Shown: positions 24,695 to 33,918, counted from the stretch's first letter. The stretch: 35,339 nucleotides of DNA from Verrucomicrobiales bacterium (GCA_028047635.1 JAOFXR010000029.1:1-35339); one strand, 5' to 3'. A program made the numbers and translations. Notes: a model not told the origin generated them from the sequence alone.

Positions 24695-25789
24695 ATGCGA
24701 CCTCTAGCTTTCACGGCTCCCTGCGTCGTATTAGCTATCACCATGTGGTATGTCGGTGCGCAAAGTAAACCTGATTCCAGTTCGGTGACAGGCAATCATG
24801 CGTCCTCCCCCATCTCAGTCATTTTGATCAGCGTGGACGGATTGCGCCCCGATGCGATCACAAAACTGGGGGCCAATACCGTCCCTAATTTTTACCGCCT
24901 TCGCCGCGAGGGAGCTTTCACGGACAATGCCCGCTCCGCGAAGGACTACACAATCACCTTACCGAATCACACGGGAATGATTACCGGTCGCCTTGTCACC
25001 GGGTACGACGGTCATAACTGGACAACCAACCGGGATACCGAATTCCCGCCCGACGTCACCCTGCACAAACAAAAAGGAAGCTACCTCGACAGTGTCTTCG
25101 CAGGGGCACATGACCATGGCTTCCGGACCGCGTTGTTTGCCAGTAAATCAAAATTCTCTCTTTTCGACGTGAGCTACAACAGCGCGAACGGAGCCGAAGA
25201 TATGATTGCTCCGGACAACGGAAGGGACAAAATCGATGTCTTCGAATTTAAAAACCGGTCCGAAAACGTCATAGACAAACTTGAGCGAGCGATGAAAAAG
25301 GACGTCTTTGATTTTCTGATGCTCCACATTCGCAATCCGGACACGGCCGGGCACGTTTTCAAATGGAACACGGAAATCCCTTCTCCCTACATGGCCTCGG
25401 TTCGCAAGGCAGACGAATTACTTGGCGACGTCTTTGAGCAGATCGAGGATAATTCCACCTGGAAAGGGAGAACCTATCTCGTCGTGACCACCGATCATGG
25501 CGGTGCTACCGGAGAGAAGCAGCATAAAGCGAATCAAAATCCCGAGAACTACACGATTCCTTTTTTTGTGTGGGGCCCCGGAATTCCCGCAGGCGCTGAT
25601 TTGTATGCACTCAATCCTGAAACTCGCCAGGATCCTGGAAGTCAAAATCCCGCTCTCGATGAGGGCGTGCAGCCCATTCGCAACGCGGGAGCAGGCAACT
25701 TGTGCCTTGATTTACTTGGGGTGCCTGCGATCTCCGGTTCAACCGTCAATGCAATGCAGGACCTGAAAGTCAAAGCACTCACTCAATAA
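24695..25789 (+). CDS. alkaline-phosphatase-superfamily phosphodiesterase (NPP-like)
   Basis: This exported enzyme of the type I phosphodiesterase/nucleotide pyrophosphatase group has 364 residues. A signal segment covers about 1-22. The metal and nucleophile residues are recognisable: D48 in SVDGLRPD, the nucleophile T88 in TLPNHTGM, D216 and H220 in DTAGH, and D267-H268 in TTDHGG. The TLPNHTG block is the signature of NPP-type enzymes, which cleave phosphodiesters and pyrophosphates. An AGGAG at 24673-24677 sits before a different-frame ATG at 24682 (29 codons), so translation may begin through a short leader. The next gene starts 9 bases after its stop, so the two are co-transcribed. Substrate unknown. 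Confidence 0.88.
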   Translation: MRPLAFTAPCVVLAITMWYVGAQSKPDSSSVTGNHASSPISVILISVDGLRPDAITKLGANTVPNFYRLRREGAFTDNARSAKDYTITLPNHTGMITGRLVTGYDGHNWTTNRDTEFPPDVTLHKQKGSYLDSVFAGAHDHGFRTALFASKSKFSLFDVSYNSANGAEDMIAPDNGRDKIDVFEFKNRSENVIDKLERAMKKDVFDFLMLHIRNPDTAGHVFKWNTEIPSPYMASVRKADELLGDVFEQIEDNSTWKGRTYLVVTTDHGGATGEKQHKANQNPENYTIPFFVWGPGIPAGADLYALNPETRQDPGSQNPALDEGVQPIRNAGAGNLCLDLLGVPAISGSTVNAMQDLKVKALTQ

Positions 25790-25798
25790 AGATCAGAG

Positions 25799-28240
25799 AT
25801 GAACTCTTTTCCCCTACCTCACATCCTGACTACCGCGCTGGTGGGTGCTTTTAGCCTAATTGCTATCGGTGGAGAGAATGGGAAACTCCCTGCTACCTCT
25901 TCCGTAAGCGGGATCGGCGAGCCACTCGCAACAGGGCTGGACATGCAAAGCTTCAATCCTCCTGAGGGGGAGAAGAACACCCGGGAAGCCGGTGAGCTGC
26001 TATCACTGTTTGAAGAGTTTTTGACAGCACAGGCGATCAGTGGCGAATGGAACGCTTCGGACTTGGAGAAGCTTTATATCATTGTCAGGACGGACTTGGG
26101 ACATGCGAGATCTCGCGAGGCAATACTCGATGATAAGTACGATGCTCTGAAAGATGAGTTCGAAGAACTGGAAGATTATCTCACCGACGACGGTGATGAT
26201 GAGGACGAAGACGGGGATAAAAAGAAGAGCAAGAAAAAGAAGAAAAAAGACGACGATAAAATCAAGGAAGTCCGAAACCCTCAGGCTGATCTTGCCAACT
26301 ATCTTCGCCTCAAAGAAATCGCACGCCCGATCAAATCGGAGCGCAACGATCTCCGCAAGTATATTACTTTCGAAGAACCTCTTCTCGCAACACTGGAACG
26401 CGCACGCTGCGCTCCGGAAGAGGCGAAGTTAAGATATGAAGCCTGCGACGAAGCCGCGCGGATTCTCTACTCATTATTCGCCGATCAAATGATGTCCGAA
26501 CGAGGAAGCATCGCCCTCCCTCAGAATATGCGGCTGAAAATGAGCGTCGCGAAGCAGTTCATGTTTCGTGCCGTCATGAATGCGGCGCCGATGCTAAATC
26601 AGGCCTCACAACGAAAGCGAAAGCTCTACCGTTTCGGCGCACAAAAAGAGGCCTACAATCTCGCCCATCCCCAAGACCCAAACCGTTTCGTCACCATCGA
26701 TGAAATGGCCAAAATGACGCACGGAGAAGTCGCCGCTCTCGATGTGGCAACGACTAATCCACTATGGCACTCCCGCCGCTTCATGCAGGAATGTCGTCCT
26801 GACACCTGGAACCAACTCGAACAGTGGCTCTCCCACGAGGTCAGCGCCGAGCTACTCGACAAAAAGAAGTTTCGCGAAAAACATCCCGACTTTCATTACA
26901 ACTTATCAGCCTCGCGCCGGGTTCTCCTTTGGGACGATCTGAAAAGCACCGCCACCTCTCCCAAAATTGAAACCGAAGATGTCTTCGGCCAATCCTGGAA
27001 ACTCAAGTGGGGCGAGGAATCAGCGACCGAGCCTGTTTCAAACCGTCTCAAATTGTTGCTTGGAGCGAAATACACGGACCTCGTTTACGCGGATGTCGAC
27101 GGCAGCTCACACCTTCTCATTCTGCCTTCAGAACTGGAGCGGAAAATGAGCCCCCACAAAACAATGCCGCTTACCACGGGTGAGTTTGTCAGGACAATGA
27201 AGGAGTCCAATTACGACTTTAACATTGAACCGTTCATTCTTTCTCATGGCGTCATTACCGAGTCGAATGCGGAGTCAATCTTGTGGGGCCTTCCCGCTGA
27301 GACGCCCAAGAAGTTCCAGCCGGAAAAATTCGTTGGCCAAACATGGATTCGTTTTAGCGAATCCATGGTCGAAGCGAAACACGATGCCTTCACCACTGGC
27401 GGCCCGGTTTCGAACTACACCCATTTTGCCTCCCGCGACCGCGCCCTTCGCCAGATGAAGCTGATTGCCTTCTGGATGGGCGAAGTGGATGTCAAAGAGG
27501 ACAACTTCAAGTCCGTCACGATCCGAAATTTCAATGGTGCTTCAGGGCCGCAATACCTCGAATACTTTCATGATTCCGGCTCCGGGCTCGGCGGCGCGGC
27601 TCGCTCCGGAGAGCTCAACAAGTTTAGCGTCGCTCTTGGAACCGGAGGCTTCATGTGGGTATGCCCCGAAGGCCGTCTTGTGCTTTCCAACGAATTTCAG
27701 ATCTACCGCCCGTCGGCGTGGAACCAAGTCTCCTTCGCAGACCACCGCGCTGCCGCCGAACACCTCATGCGTCTCACCGGAAGCGAAATCCACGCGACCG
27801 TTGAGCACTCCCTTCAACCCGACTTTTATAAGAAGGTGCTCACCTGGAAATTAATCCGCCGCCGTGACCTCATTGCCAAAACCTTCGGGCTCGCAACTCC
27901 AGATAAAAAAGCCGGGCCGGCGCCGACAATCTCAGTTCCCTTGACGACCAGAGAAGACCGGGTTGCTGCAGCAAGACTCTATTGCATTCCACTTGTCGAA
28001 ATTGAAAATGATCTCGCCAGGATGGGATTTATCCCCGAAGACGCGAGAGACGCATCGACTGAAGAACCTTATCTCGACCTCATTGTAAAAAATGGCGTGT
28101 TACAAGATTATCATGATACGGTGATCACTGGAATCCTGCGTGATGTTCGTCATCCCGGAGGCTTTGTGAATCGCATCAGCCGATTTGACGATGGAGGAGA
28201 GTGGCAATCCCTCCGCCTTGGAATTAAACCGATCAAGTAA
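25799..28240 (+). CDS. large exported protein with kinase-like catalytic-loop motif, unknown family
   Basis: I do not recognise this 813-residue protein by name. It starts with a probable signal peptide (about 1-25). Residues ~118-160 are an extreme charged tract, acidic (DDGDDEDEDGD) then lysine-rich (KKKSKKKKKK). The middle is helical. At residues 558-600 it reads AFWMGEVDVKEDN, then 23 residues later YFHDSGSGLGG. The first matches the spacing of a kinase catalytic loop (D564-x-K-x-x-N569, like DLKPEN) and the second could be the metal-binding DxG (D592). This resembles the kinase-like signature in some unnamed secreted proteins of environmental bacteria, and in CotH/HipA-type folds, but that is inference. 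The gene lies 9 bases after the phosphodiesterase and overlaps the PycTM gene. Confidence 0.8.
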   Translation: MNSFPLPHILTTALVGAFSLIAIGGENGKLPATSSVSGIGEPLATGLDMQSFNPPEGEKNTREAGELLSLFEEFLTAQAISGEWNASDLEKLYIIVRTDLGHARSREAILDDKYDALKDEFEELEDYLTDDGDDEDEDGDKKKSKKKKKKDDDKIKEVRNPQADLANYLRLKEIARPIKSERNDLRKYITFEEPLLATLERARCAPEEAKLRYEACDEAARILYSLFADQMMSERGSIALPQNMRLKMSVAKQFMFRAVMNAAPMLNQASQRKRKLYRFGAQKEAYNLAHPQDPNRFVTIDEMAKMTHGEVAALDVATTNPLWHSRRFMQECRPDTWNQLEQWLSHEVSAELLDKKKFREKHPDFHYNLSASRRVLLWDDLKSTATSPKIETEDVFGQSWKLKWGEESATEPVSNRLKLLLGAKYTDLVYADVDGSSHLLILPSELERKMSPHKTMPLTTGEFVRTMKESNYDFNIEPFILSHGVITESNAESILWGLPAETPKKFQPEKFVGQTWIRFSESMVEAKHDAFTTGGPVSNYTHFASRDRALRQMKLIAFWMGEVDVKEDNFKSVTIRNFNGASGPQYLEYFHDSGSGLGGAARSGELNKFSVALGTGGFMWVCPEGRLVLSNEFQIYRPSAWNQVSFADHRAAAEHLMRLTGSEIHATVEHSLQPDFYKKVLTWKLIRRRDLIAKTFGLATPDKKAGPAPTISVPLTTREDRVAAARLYCIPLVEIENDLARMGFIPEDARDASTEEPYLDLIVKNGVLQDYHDTVITGILRDVRHPGGFVNRISRFDDGGEWQSLRLGIKPIK

Positions 28241-28850
28241 TTTGGAAAACGAAACACCAATTAAAGACGTTGATGCATGCATCAGGAAGCTCGGGACCAA
28301 ACGGGGAGTCGAAACAATCTTCCGCAATGCCTATCGGGTTCACATTGAAGTTAGCGCCCTCGCCGATGCCAAAGCAAACTTTCTGATCTCCGTCAACAGT
28401 ATCATCTTAATTTTGATCGCCGCTCACGGTCAAAAGTACATCACTCACAAAGGATTGTTGCTACCGGTTGGCATTGTCATCGCTACCTGTATTTGCTCAA
28501 TGATTTTTGCAGTCCTGGTAGCTCGACCTCGCTTCAAACAAATGAAAGCCGGGGAATTGAGTATCAAATCCGGCAAGTCGAATTTGCTTTTCTTCGGGAG
28601 CTTTACCGCTCTCCGAAAAGACGAGTTTATTGAAGGGTTCAGCGATCTCATCACCTCACCCAATCAGTTGTACTCATCAATGATGGGAGATATCTATGAG
28701 ATGGGGCTGGTCCTGAAACGAAAGTATATACGCCTTCAATATGCCTATGGGATTCTCCTCTACGGCTTCCCTCTCGGACTCATTATTTTCGTGATCATGG
28801 AATGCATCATCGTACTTCGTTCGTTCGAAGAAAACATGCTGACACCGTGA
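28191..28850 (+). CDS. PycTM-domain membrane protein (Pycsar effector family, formerly DUF5706)
   Basis: The protein resembles the membrane effector of Pycsar anti-phage systems, in which cCMP or cUMP made by a cyclase triggers membrane damage. Family features: the entry IFRNAYRVHIEVSALADAKAN followed by FLISVNSIILILI as the first membrane segment, a second segment LLLPVGIVIATCICSMIFAVLVARP, the conserved NLLFFGSFTALRKDEFIEGF and SSMMGDIYEMGLVLKRKY, and a last membrane segment. No HD or nucleotide-binding domain is attached. I chose the ATG at 28191, which overlaps the preceding gene by 50 bases; a TTG at 28242 right after that gene's stop is also possible. No pyrimidine cyclase is visible within the window. 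Confidence 0.8.
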   Translation: MEESGNPSALELNRSSNLENETPIKDVDACIRKLGTKRGVETIFRNAYRVHIEVSALADAKANFLISVNSIILILIAAHGQKYITHKGLLLPVGIVIATCICSMIFAVLVARPRFKQMKAGELSIKSGKSNLLFFGSFTALRKDEFIEGFSDLITSPNQLYSSMMGDIYEMGLVLKRKYIRLQYAYGILLYGFPLGLIIFVIMECIIVLRSFEENMLTP

Positions 28851-28992
28851 ATTGGTGCAGCCACTTCGTCGCGATCAAACAGGGTTAGGTCCTGCATTCA
28901 ACCCTATTAATCATTTGGAGGTGAGCCTGAGTGGAATCCTGCCTGCATTTTGTAGTGGTGTTTCGTAGCAGTGTCTTGGACTATGAAGAGAC

Positions 28993-30162
28993 ATGGAGTT
29001 CTTCTTTGTTTTCATTTTTATCGTTGTTCTGATTTTCTTTTTCGGACTGCGGCACACCGCCCGTGTCAATGAATCCTGGACTCAGGCCGCCAATGAACTT
29101 CACCTCAAATTCGAAAAGAGGGGCTCCGGAGGGCAGGAAATACGGGGAAGTCGCGCGGGCTTCACCATCGTTATTGGAACGACTTATAAAAACAAAGCGA
29201 AGTGGACCGAATTCAATCTCCGCTTCAATGAGAAACTTCCCGTATCCTTCGAATTGAGAAAGCAGCACTTCCTTTCCAGAATTTCAAAGAAGCCTCTCAA
29301 CAGTCAGGATATCGAGGTCGGCGATCTCGCTTTCGACGAAAGAGCCATTATTTCAGGAGCAGATCCCGAGACCATTAGAGAATTTCTCACGAAGGATCGG
29401 CGGGATCGACTCAAGCGGCTCTTCGGCCGCTTTGATGGCTACCAAATTACTGAAAAAGGAATCAAAGTGGAAAGCCATTCCTTGATTTCCGACACCCAGG
29501 ATATGGTACGAGCCGCAAAACTGCTCTTCGGCACCGCAAAGTCTATGATGGATAACCCAAAAGAGTCAGCGCCCATTCCTCCCCCTCTTCCCAATGGAAA
29601 ACCATCACCTCCTGAAATTCCAATTGCTGCAGAACCAGTCAGGGAAAAACCGGAAATCCCCGAAGAACCGCCGCCAGTTCCCTCTCCCTTCGAAATGGCT
29701 GAGCACGCTGAATTAGAAGAAGCTCCTATTGAAATTGAAGAAGAAGTCGAGGTCGAAGTTCCCGTCGTGATTCAGTCTCCTGTGTTCCGTCATGAAGTTT
29801 CAGATTTTGCCTGTGATATTCTCGATCTCTTCACGATGCACACCTCGCACTACGCGATCTCCACGGCTTTCACCAAGCTCTTCCTCAATGAGCAGGTCAG
29901 CTCAAAGATCACTCCTCTGCGCGTTGAGAAATACTTCCTCGACCGCACGTTTGGACGTGGTCCCGGGTTCCTCGTGAAAGGAGAGATTTGTCTCCTCGAG
30001 GACGGAAAGCCAGTCACCCTCGTGATTGCTTATCCTGAAGTGGCGGATCTGACCGAACTCCGCAACGCCGTGGGAACCTCTCACGCCTTTTCCGGCACCT
30101 TAATCAAATGTGATACCTTCTCCCGTGAGATTTTTCTCGTTGCCGACCGGTCAGAAACCTGA
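28993..30162 (+). CDS. hypothetical membrane-anchored protein
   Basis: I do not recognise this 389-residue protein. An N-terminal membrane segment of F, V and I (about 1-20) is followed by a first domain (about 25-190) containing ELRKQHFLSRISKKPLN and a DLAFDERAIISGADPETIREFL segment. A Pro/Glu-rich linker (about 195-260) leads to a second domain (about 265-385). The DLAFDERAIISG pattern looks like the DUF3137-type or similar membrane proteins that sense or bind something, but the match is too weak to name. It follows the PycTM gene by 142 bases and slightly precedes the isomerase-like gene. Whether it belongs with either is unknown. Confidence 0.72.
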   Translation: MEFFFVFIFIVVLIFFFGLRHTARVNESWTQAANELHLKFEKRGSGGQEIRGSRAGFTIVIGTTYKNKAKWTEFNLRFNEKLPVSFELRKQHFLSRISKKPLNSQDIEVGDLAFDERAIISGADPETIREFLTKDRRDRLKRLFGRFDGYQITEKGIKVESHSLISDTQDMVRAAKLLFGTAKSMMDNPKESAPIPPPLPNGKPSPPEIPIAAEPVREKPEIPEEPPPVPSPFEMAEHAELEEAPIEIEEEVEVEVPVVIQSPVFRHEVSDFACDILDLFTMHTSHYAISTAFTKLFLNEQVSSKITPLRVEKYFLDRTFGRGPGFLVKGEICLLEDGKPVTLVIAYPEVADLTELRNAVGTSHAFSGTLIKCDTFSREIFLVADRSET

Positions 30163-30175
30163 AACCCTCAGCGTC

Positions 30176-31069
30176 ATGAATTTCTCACGACGCCACCTTC
30201 TCAAACACGTTCCTTTTACGGGGATTACCGCCCTCGCTGCCACCGGATACAGCGCAGACAAGGAAAAGACGGAGCCCTGGCTGAAGATTTCGCTTCAGCA
30301 GTATTCTTTTAACCGTCAGTTACAGAAGGGGGAACTCGATCCGCTTGATTACCCAAAGCTGGCGGTCGAAAAGTGCGGCATCTCCGCGTTGGAATACTAC
30401 AACGGATTCATCATGGAAAAGGCGAACGACAATGCCTGGTTTGCTGAACTCAAAAAGCGCGGTGACGATCTCGGCGTCGAGAATCAACTCATGCTTCTCA
30501 AGAATGATCGCGCTCTGGACGATGCTGATGCGGCCGTTCGCAAGCTCGCGGCAGAAGACTACCGCCCCTGGCTCGAAGGCTGCAAGACACTGGGCTGCCA
30601 TTCCGTTCGCGTGGATGTCCGCTCCGCAGGTGATCCGGCCGAAGTCATGAAACAATCCATCGATGGGCTCAATCAACTCTGTGATATCGCCAAGCCCTAT
30701 GGGATCGATATCATCGTCGAGAACCACGGGAACCACTCAAGTAACGGCAAGTGGGTAGCTGATCTCATGACCGCTTTGGGCCGTGATAACTGCGGCACTT
30801 TGCCTGACTTCGGAAACTTCAAAGACTACGACAAGTATCAGGGTGTCAAAGACATGCTCCCCTGGGCCCGCGCGATCTGCGCCAAGGTGCACCACATCGA
30901 AGAAGACGGTTCAGCGAAAGATACCGACTTTACCAAAATGCTGAACATCGTCAAAGACGGCGGATTTAAAGGCTACATTGGAATCGAATTCGAAGGCAAG
31001 TCGGATCCTGTCGCAGGGATTCTCGGGACGAAGCAATTGATTGAGAAGACGCTCGCTGAAATTGGATAG
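30176..31069 (+). CDS. Tat-exported sugar phosphate isomerase/epimerase-like TIM barrel
   Basis: This is a xylose-isomerase-like TIM-barrel protein (AP endonuclease 2 family) of 297 residues. It starts with a twin-arginine signal (FSRRHLLKH followed by a hydrophobic segment ending at GYSA). The barrel motifs include ISALEYYNGF, GCHSVRVDVRS, IIVENHGNHSSNG with metal-type Glu and His, CGTLPDFGNF with Asp, KVHHIEEDG, and GYIGIEFEGK. These residues fit the divalent-metal site of the family. Such Tat-exported isomerase-like proteins are frequent in PVC bacteria, probably acting on sugars in the periplasm. The ATG at 30176 gives the signal; a frame from 30110 overlaps the preceding gene and is not preferred. 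Confidence 0.88.
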   Translation: MNFSRRHLLKHVPFTGITALAATGYSADKEKTEPWLKISLQQYSFNRQLQKGELDPLDYPKLAVEKCGISALEYYNGFIMEKANDNAWFAELKKRGDDLGVENQLMLLKNDRALDDADAAVRKLAAEDYRPWLEGCKTLGCHSVRVDVRSAGDPAEVMKQSIDGLNQLCDIAKPYGIDIIVENHGNHSSNGKWVADLMTALGRDNCGTLPDFGNFKDYDKYQGVKDMLPWARAICAKVHHIEEDGSAKDTDFTKMLNIVKDGGFKGYIGIEFEGKSDPVAGILGTKQLIEKTLAEIG

Positions 31070-31083
31070 AGCTCCGGCGATCT

Positions 31084-31115
31084 GTGACGCTCGAGTGTTC
31101 AACGAGCGAAGTCAC
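31084..31115. repeat. imperfect hairpin between convergent genes
   Basis: GTGACGCTCG pairs with CGAGC-GAA-GTCAC around a short loop, with a 3-base bulge. There is no T-run on either strand. It could slow or end transcription from both sides but is not a canonical terminator. Confidence 0.35.
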
Positions 31116-31217
31116 GGCCTTCACCTACAGATGGCGCACCAAATCGTTTCCAAAAGAAATCAGCGAAGGAGCAGGGAAAATCAAACCCTACCCCTTCACT
31201 AACTCTGAACCAAATTC

Positions 31218-32036
31218 TTATTTCGGCGGATGCGCCTCACCGTCTTTGCCTGATGCCCAAATGATTCCACGGGCGAGCATACGGATGAAAGTCTCATCAC
31301 CGAAAGTTTCGTCGGAGTGGCCGTAGGTCGTTCCCATGACACGAGTGCCGTCGAAATCATTCGCCCAAATGACAGGGTGCGCTTTGCCATCTTTCTCGCT
31401 GACTGAAGTGGCAAGAACCGTATTGGTGGGCTCAACCTTCTCGATGATGTAAAGCTCATCCATCGGTGTGACCCAATCCTTGGGAAAACCGGCCATAACG
31501 GGATGATCTGCCGTCTCCACTTTGACCTCGTAATTACTCTGGTGATCGTGCTTTCGACTCGTGACTCCGAGAAACTGTCTCCAGTCATCGATCTCGGTGG
31601 CGCGGTAGGTGTGCATCGCGCAGTGAATCACGAGGGCTGGTGTTCCTCCTTTGTGTGCCGAAGTGATTTTTCGAATGTATTCGGGATCCGCCGTGTTCGC
31701 GAAGCACTCATTGTGAATCACCACGTCGTAACCCTCCGCCCAGTCAGGATCATCATAAAGATCGATCTTCGCGTCAGTTCCTTTGCCACCCACGTTCATC
31801 ACTTCAAAATCGACGTTGGCAACTTTCTGAACGCCGGAACCAAGAGCAAAGGTCTGATAAAGGTAATTGTGGCAACAACCTCCCGTAATAATGAGCGCCT
31901 TGATCGGCTGCCCCGAGTAGAATTCCTTCTTGGGAGGCGCTTTCTCCTTTTTTCCTTTTTTGTTCTGCGCCCCAGCAAATCCGACAAAAAGACACAGGGT
32001 CAAAAACAGCGGTAAAAAGTAACGAAATCTCCTCAT
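31218..32036 (-). CDS. exported ThuA-domain protein
   Basis: ThuA-domain proteins have a class I glutamine-amidotransferase-like fold and are linked to carbohydrate use. The reaction is not established for most. The 272-residue protein has a signal peptide (FRYFLPLFLTLCLFVGFAGA) followed by a Lys-rich stretch. The domain has ALIITGGCCHNYLYQ, YDVVIHNECFA, GTPALVIHCAMHTYR, HPVIWANDFDGTRVMGTTYGHS and ARGIIWASG. The block GHS near the end and HCAMHTYR are typical of ThuA. A perfect hairpin covers its start codon. It follows the pyruvyl-transferase-like gene by about 70 bases on the same strand. Confidence 0.9.
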   Translation of the reverse strand: MRRFRYFLPLFLTLCLFVGFAGAQNKKGKKEKAPPKKEFYSGQPIKALIITGGCCHNYLYQTFALGSGVQKVANVDFEVMNVGGKGTDAKIDLYDDPDWAEGYDVVIHNECFANTADPEYIRKITSAHKGGTPALVIHCAMHTYRATEIDDWRQFLGVTSRKHDHQSNYEVKVETADHPVMAGFPKDWVTPMDELYIIEKVEPTNTVLATSVSEKDGKAHPVIWANDFDGTRVMGTTYGHSDETFGDETFIRMLARGIIWASGKDGEAHPPK

Positions 32037-32048
32037 ATTAATGAGGAG
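32029..32048. repeat. perfect 20-base palindrome at the ThuA start codon
   Basis: CTCCTCAT, loop ATTA, ATGAGGAG. On the minus-strand mRNA the ATG at 32036-32034 is the first three bases of the 3' arm. It could fold and mask the start, or act as a dyad operator. No proof of either. Confidence 0.5.
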
Positions 32049-32106
32049 ATCATTATCACAAAGCCTTCAGGCTCTCCATGGCCTGATCAGGGTTAAGGAA
32101 TCGCTA

Positions 32107-33387
32107 TTAGGAGAGCCCCAACTCAATTCGCAATTGAGCCATGGTCTCTTTCTGACGTTTCTCAACGAAAGCCCGGGCTTTCGCTGCCTTTTTCCTCGCC
32201 GCCTCAGGATTCTTAGCGAGGTCGAGAACAGCCGGAACAATCCCGGGCATTTCGTCAGCATTGTCCGTTGTAAAAAGCCAGTCGCCGAGACCAATGTCCT
32301 CCCACATGTAGCCTTTGGAAGTCTGCTCCTTCCATCGACAGACAATGGCCGGGGTCCCGTGTCCGATGCACATAATAGGTGAATGCATCTCGTTTCCAAA
32401 AAGCCCCGCACTCTGGTCATGAACGCTGATCGCTTCTCCTGTAAGCCAGTAATCGGGACGCCAAACAACGCGCTTTTTGATCGTGTCAGGCAGTGGATCG
32501 TAGAGCATTTCTTTGCCCACCGCCATTTGGGTTCTATCTTCAGGACACACCAGCACTTTGAGATCAGTCTCTTCGACAATTTTGACGATCGCTTCGCGCA
32601 GCTGCGCATGATCGTGCTCTTTCATCGCTTCGTTGCGGGCATGCTTGACCTCATCGAACGAGACGTGCTCCTTGATAGTCCAGTAGGGCGTGTAGCGAAG
32701 CCGTGGAATCACGCAGATGAATTTCCCCGGCTCGAGACCGTTGGCCTTCAGATACGACTCCGCTTTTTCATCATCACGCAAGTCGCAGGCAAAAGCACCA
32801 TCCGGTCCGAATTCCATCACCGGCGCCTTGCAGCCCTTTTCCTTCGCAATAGCGAGCGAGTGAGAGTCGCGAAAATAAACAAACCGCGCCCCATTCAAAA
32901 TCGCTATCGTTTTTTGCAACGCTTCTTCCGAGGTCGCCGTGGTTTTGGATGACTTTTTTAAAGGCAAAGTGATGCCGTAGATCCCATAGGGCTTACCCGT
33001 TTCGTCGCGCCATTTTTTGACGTCGTTTTCAGCAACGAGGGAGGCACCCGAGCCATGAAGAAGGAAGTCGCATTCTTCAAAAGCCTGTTTCAGCTCAGGT
33101 GTATTCTTCTTCGCAATCTTCAGCTTCGGGAAGCGAGCTAAAAGGAGTTCATCAACCCCGTTGTCGAGATTTGATGGCCAAAGCGTCACTTCGACTTCAG
33201 GAAGATGCGTTTCAAGAATGTGAAGCACACCGGGCGTATGAGCGATGTCACCGATATTCACCGTCTGCCAGGATGAACGCAGAAGAACACGTTTAGGGAT
33301 TCCGTCAGCCGCCCCAGCGAGAGCGGCCCCAAGAGGAGCGAGGCCAAGCGCGGCAAGTGCATTGCGTCGAGTCTGATTTTGCATCAT
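32107..33387 (-). CDS. Tat-exported polysaccharide pyruvyl transferase-family protein
   Basis: The fold is that of the polysaccharide pyruvyl transferase family, which in cytoplasmic members adds pyruvate from phosphoenolpyruvate to sugars. Motifs visible: [16 protein letters not shown] at the start of the domain, [46 protein letters not shown], and [30 protein letters not shown] near the end. Unexpectedly, the N-terminus is a twin-arginine signal ([15 protein letters not shown] followed by an Ala-rich stretch), so this member should be exported. The start may be 33387 or the second Met at 33384. Reaction outside the cytoplasm is unknown, since its usual donor is cytoplasmic. Confidence 0.85.
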   Translation of the reverse strand: MMQNQTRRNALAALGLAPLGAALAGAADGIPKRVLLRSSWQTVNIGDIAHTPGVLHILETHLPEVEVTLWPSNLDNGVDELLLARFPKLKIAKKNTPELKQAFEECDFLLHGSGASLVAENDVKKWRDETGKPYGIYGITLPLKKSSKTTATSEEALQKTIAILNGARFVYFRDSHSLAIAKEKGCKAPVMEFGPDGAFACDLRDDEKAESYLKANGLEPGKFICVIPRLRYTPYWTIKEHVSFDEVKHARNEAMKEHDHAQLREAIVKIVEETDLKVLVCPEDRTQMAVGKEMLYDPLPDTIKKRVVWRPDYWLTGEAISVHDQSAGLFGNEMHSPIMCIGHGTPAIVCRWKEQTSKGYMWEDIGLGDWLFTTDNADEMPGIVPAVLDLAKNPEAARKKAAKARAFVEKRQKETMAQLRIELGLS

Positions 33388-33834
33388 GAAGAGTCAGCCT
33401 GTTCGAGGTTGATAACAAGAACGCAAAAAAGGCAGATAAGACGTGTCCAATCGTTCTCGCCCTCACATCATTCCGGCAGACCAAGGCGAAAGAGAGGGCT
33501 TTTCACCATTTCAGACTCTGATAAGATTCTGCGTGATGATTTCAATCTACTCTACATAGACTCGGTTGCCGACCAATCAGAAAGACCAGGTCGCCCTTCC
33601 GACGATGGAACGATTCAGGTGACCCGGCGAGTCCGCAACAGCCAGGGAGGCACTCTCTCAATCTGGATCAAAGACAGCAAGTTTCACGCCTCCTTCACCG
33701 ATGCAAAGGGCAAAGAAATGGCATGCGAACCGGTTAGCGTTCCGGACTTCGAAAAATCAAGCATCACGATTCGATTCGGGGGAACACCTGACACTCCCCG
33801 AAAAATCACGCGCGTTGTTGTGAAGCGTCTTTAG
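33379..33834 (+). CDS. doubtful hypothetical ORF
   Basis: The 151-codon frame overlaps the start of the pyruvyl-transferase gene by 9 bases on the other strand, which leaves no room for normal promoters. Its first ~45 residues are Arg/Ser-rich and look non-coding. From about residue 45 the sequence ([12 protein letters not shown], then [21 protein letters not shown]) looks protein-like. It may be the remnant of a longer gene whose 5' part is lost, or a small protein with an unrecognised start. No family recognised. Confidence 0.4.
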   Translation: MHHEESACSRLITRTQKRQIRRVQSFSPSHHSGRPRRKRGLFTISDSDKILRDDFNLLYIDSVADQSERPGRPSDDGTIQVTRRVRNSQGGTLSIWIKDSKFHASFTDAKGKEMACEPVSVPDFEKSSITIRFGGTPDTPRKITRVVVKRL

Positions 33835-33848
33835 CCTCCTGGGGAGGC
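33834..33848 (+). terminator. possible weak terminator hairpin
   Basis: GCCTCC and GGAGGC surround a 3-base loop at the stop of the preceding frame. A T-run follows only about 20 bases later, so this is not canonical. Confidence 0.3.
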
Positions 33849-33918
33849 CAACTCCTTAATCACTCCTTTTTTACAAGTCGGCGATTCACAAAGCCTTCCA
33901 AAAACCATAGTGTCAGAA

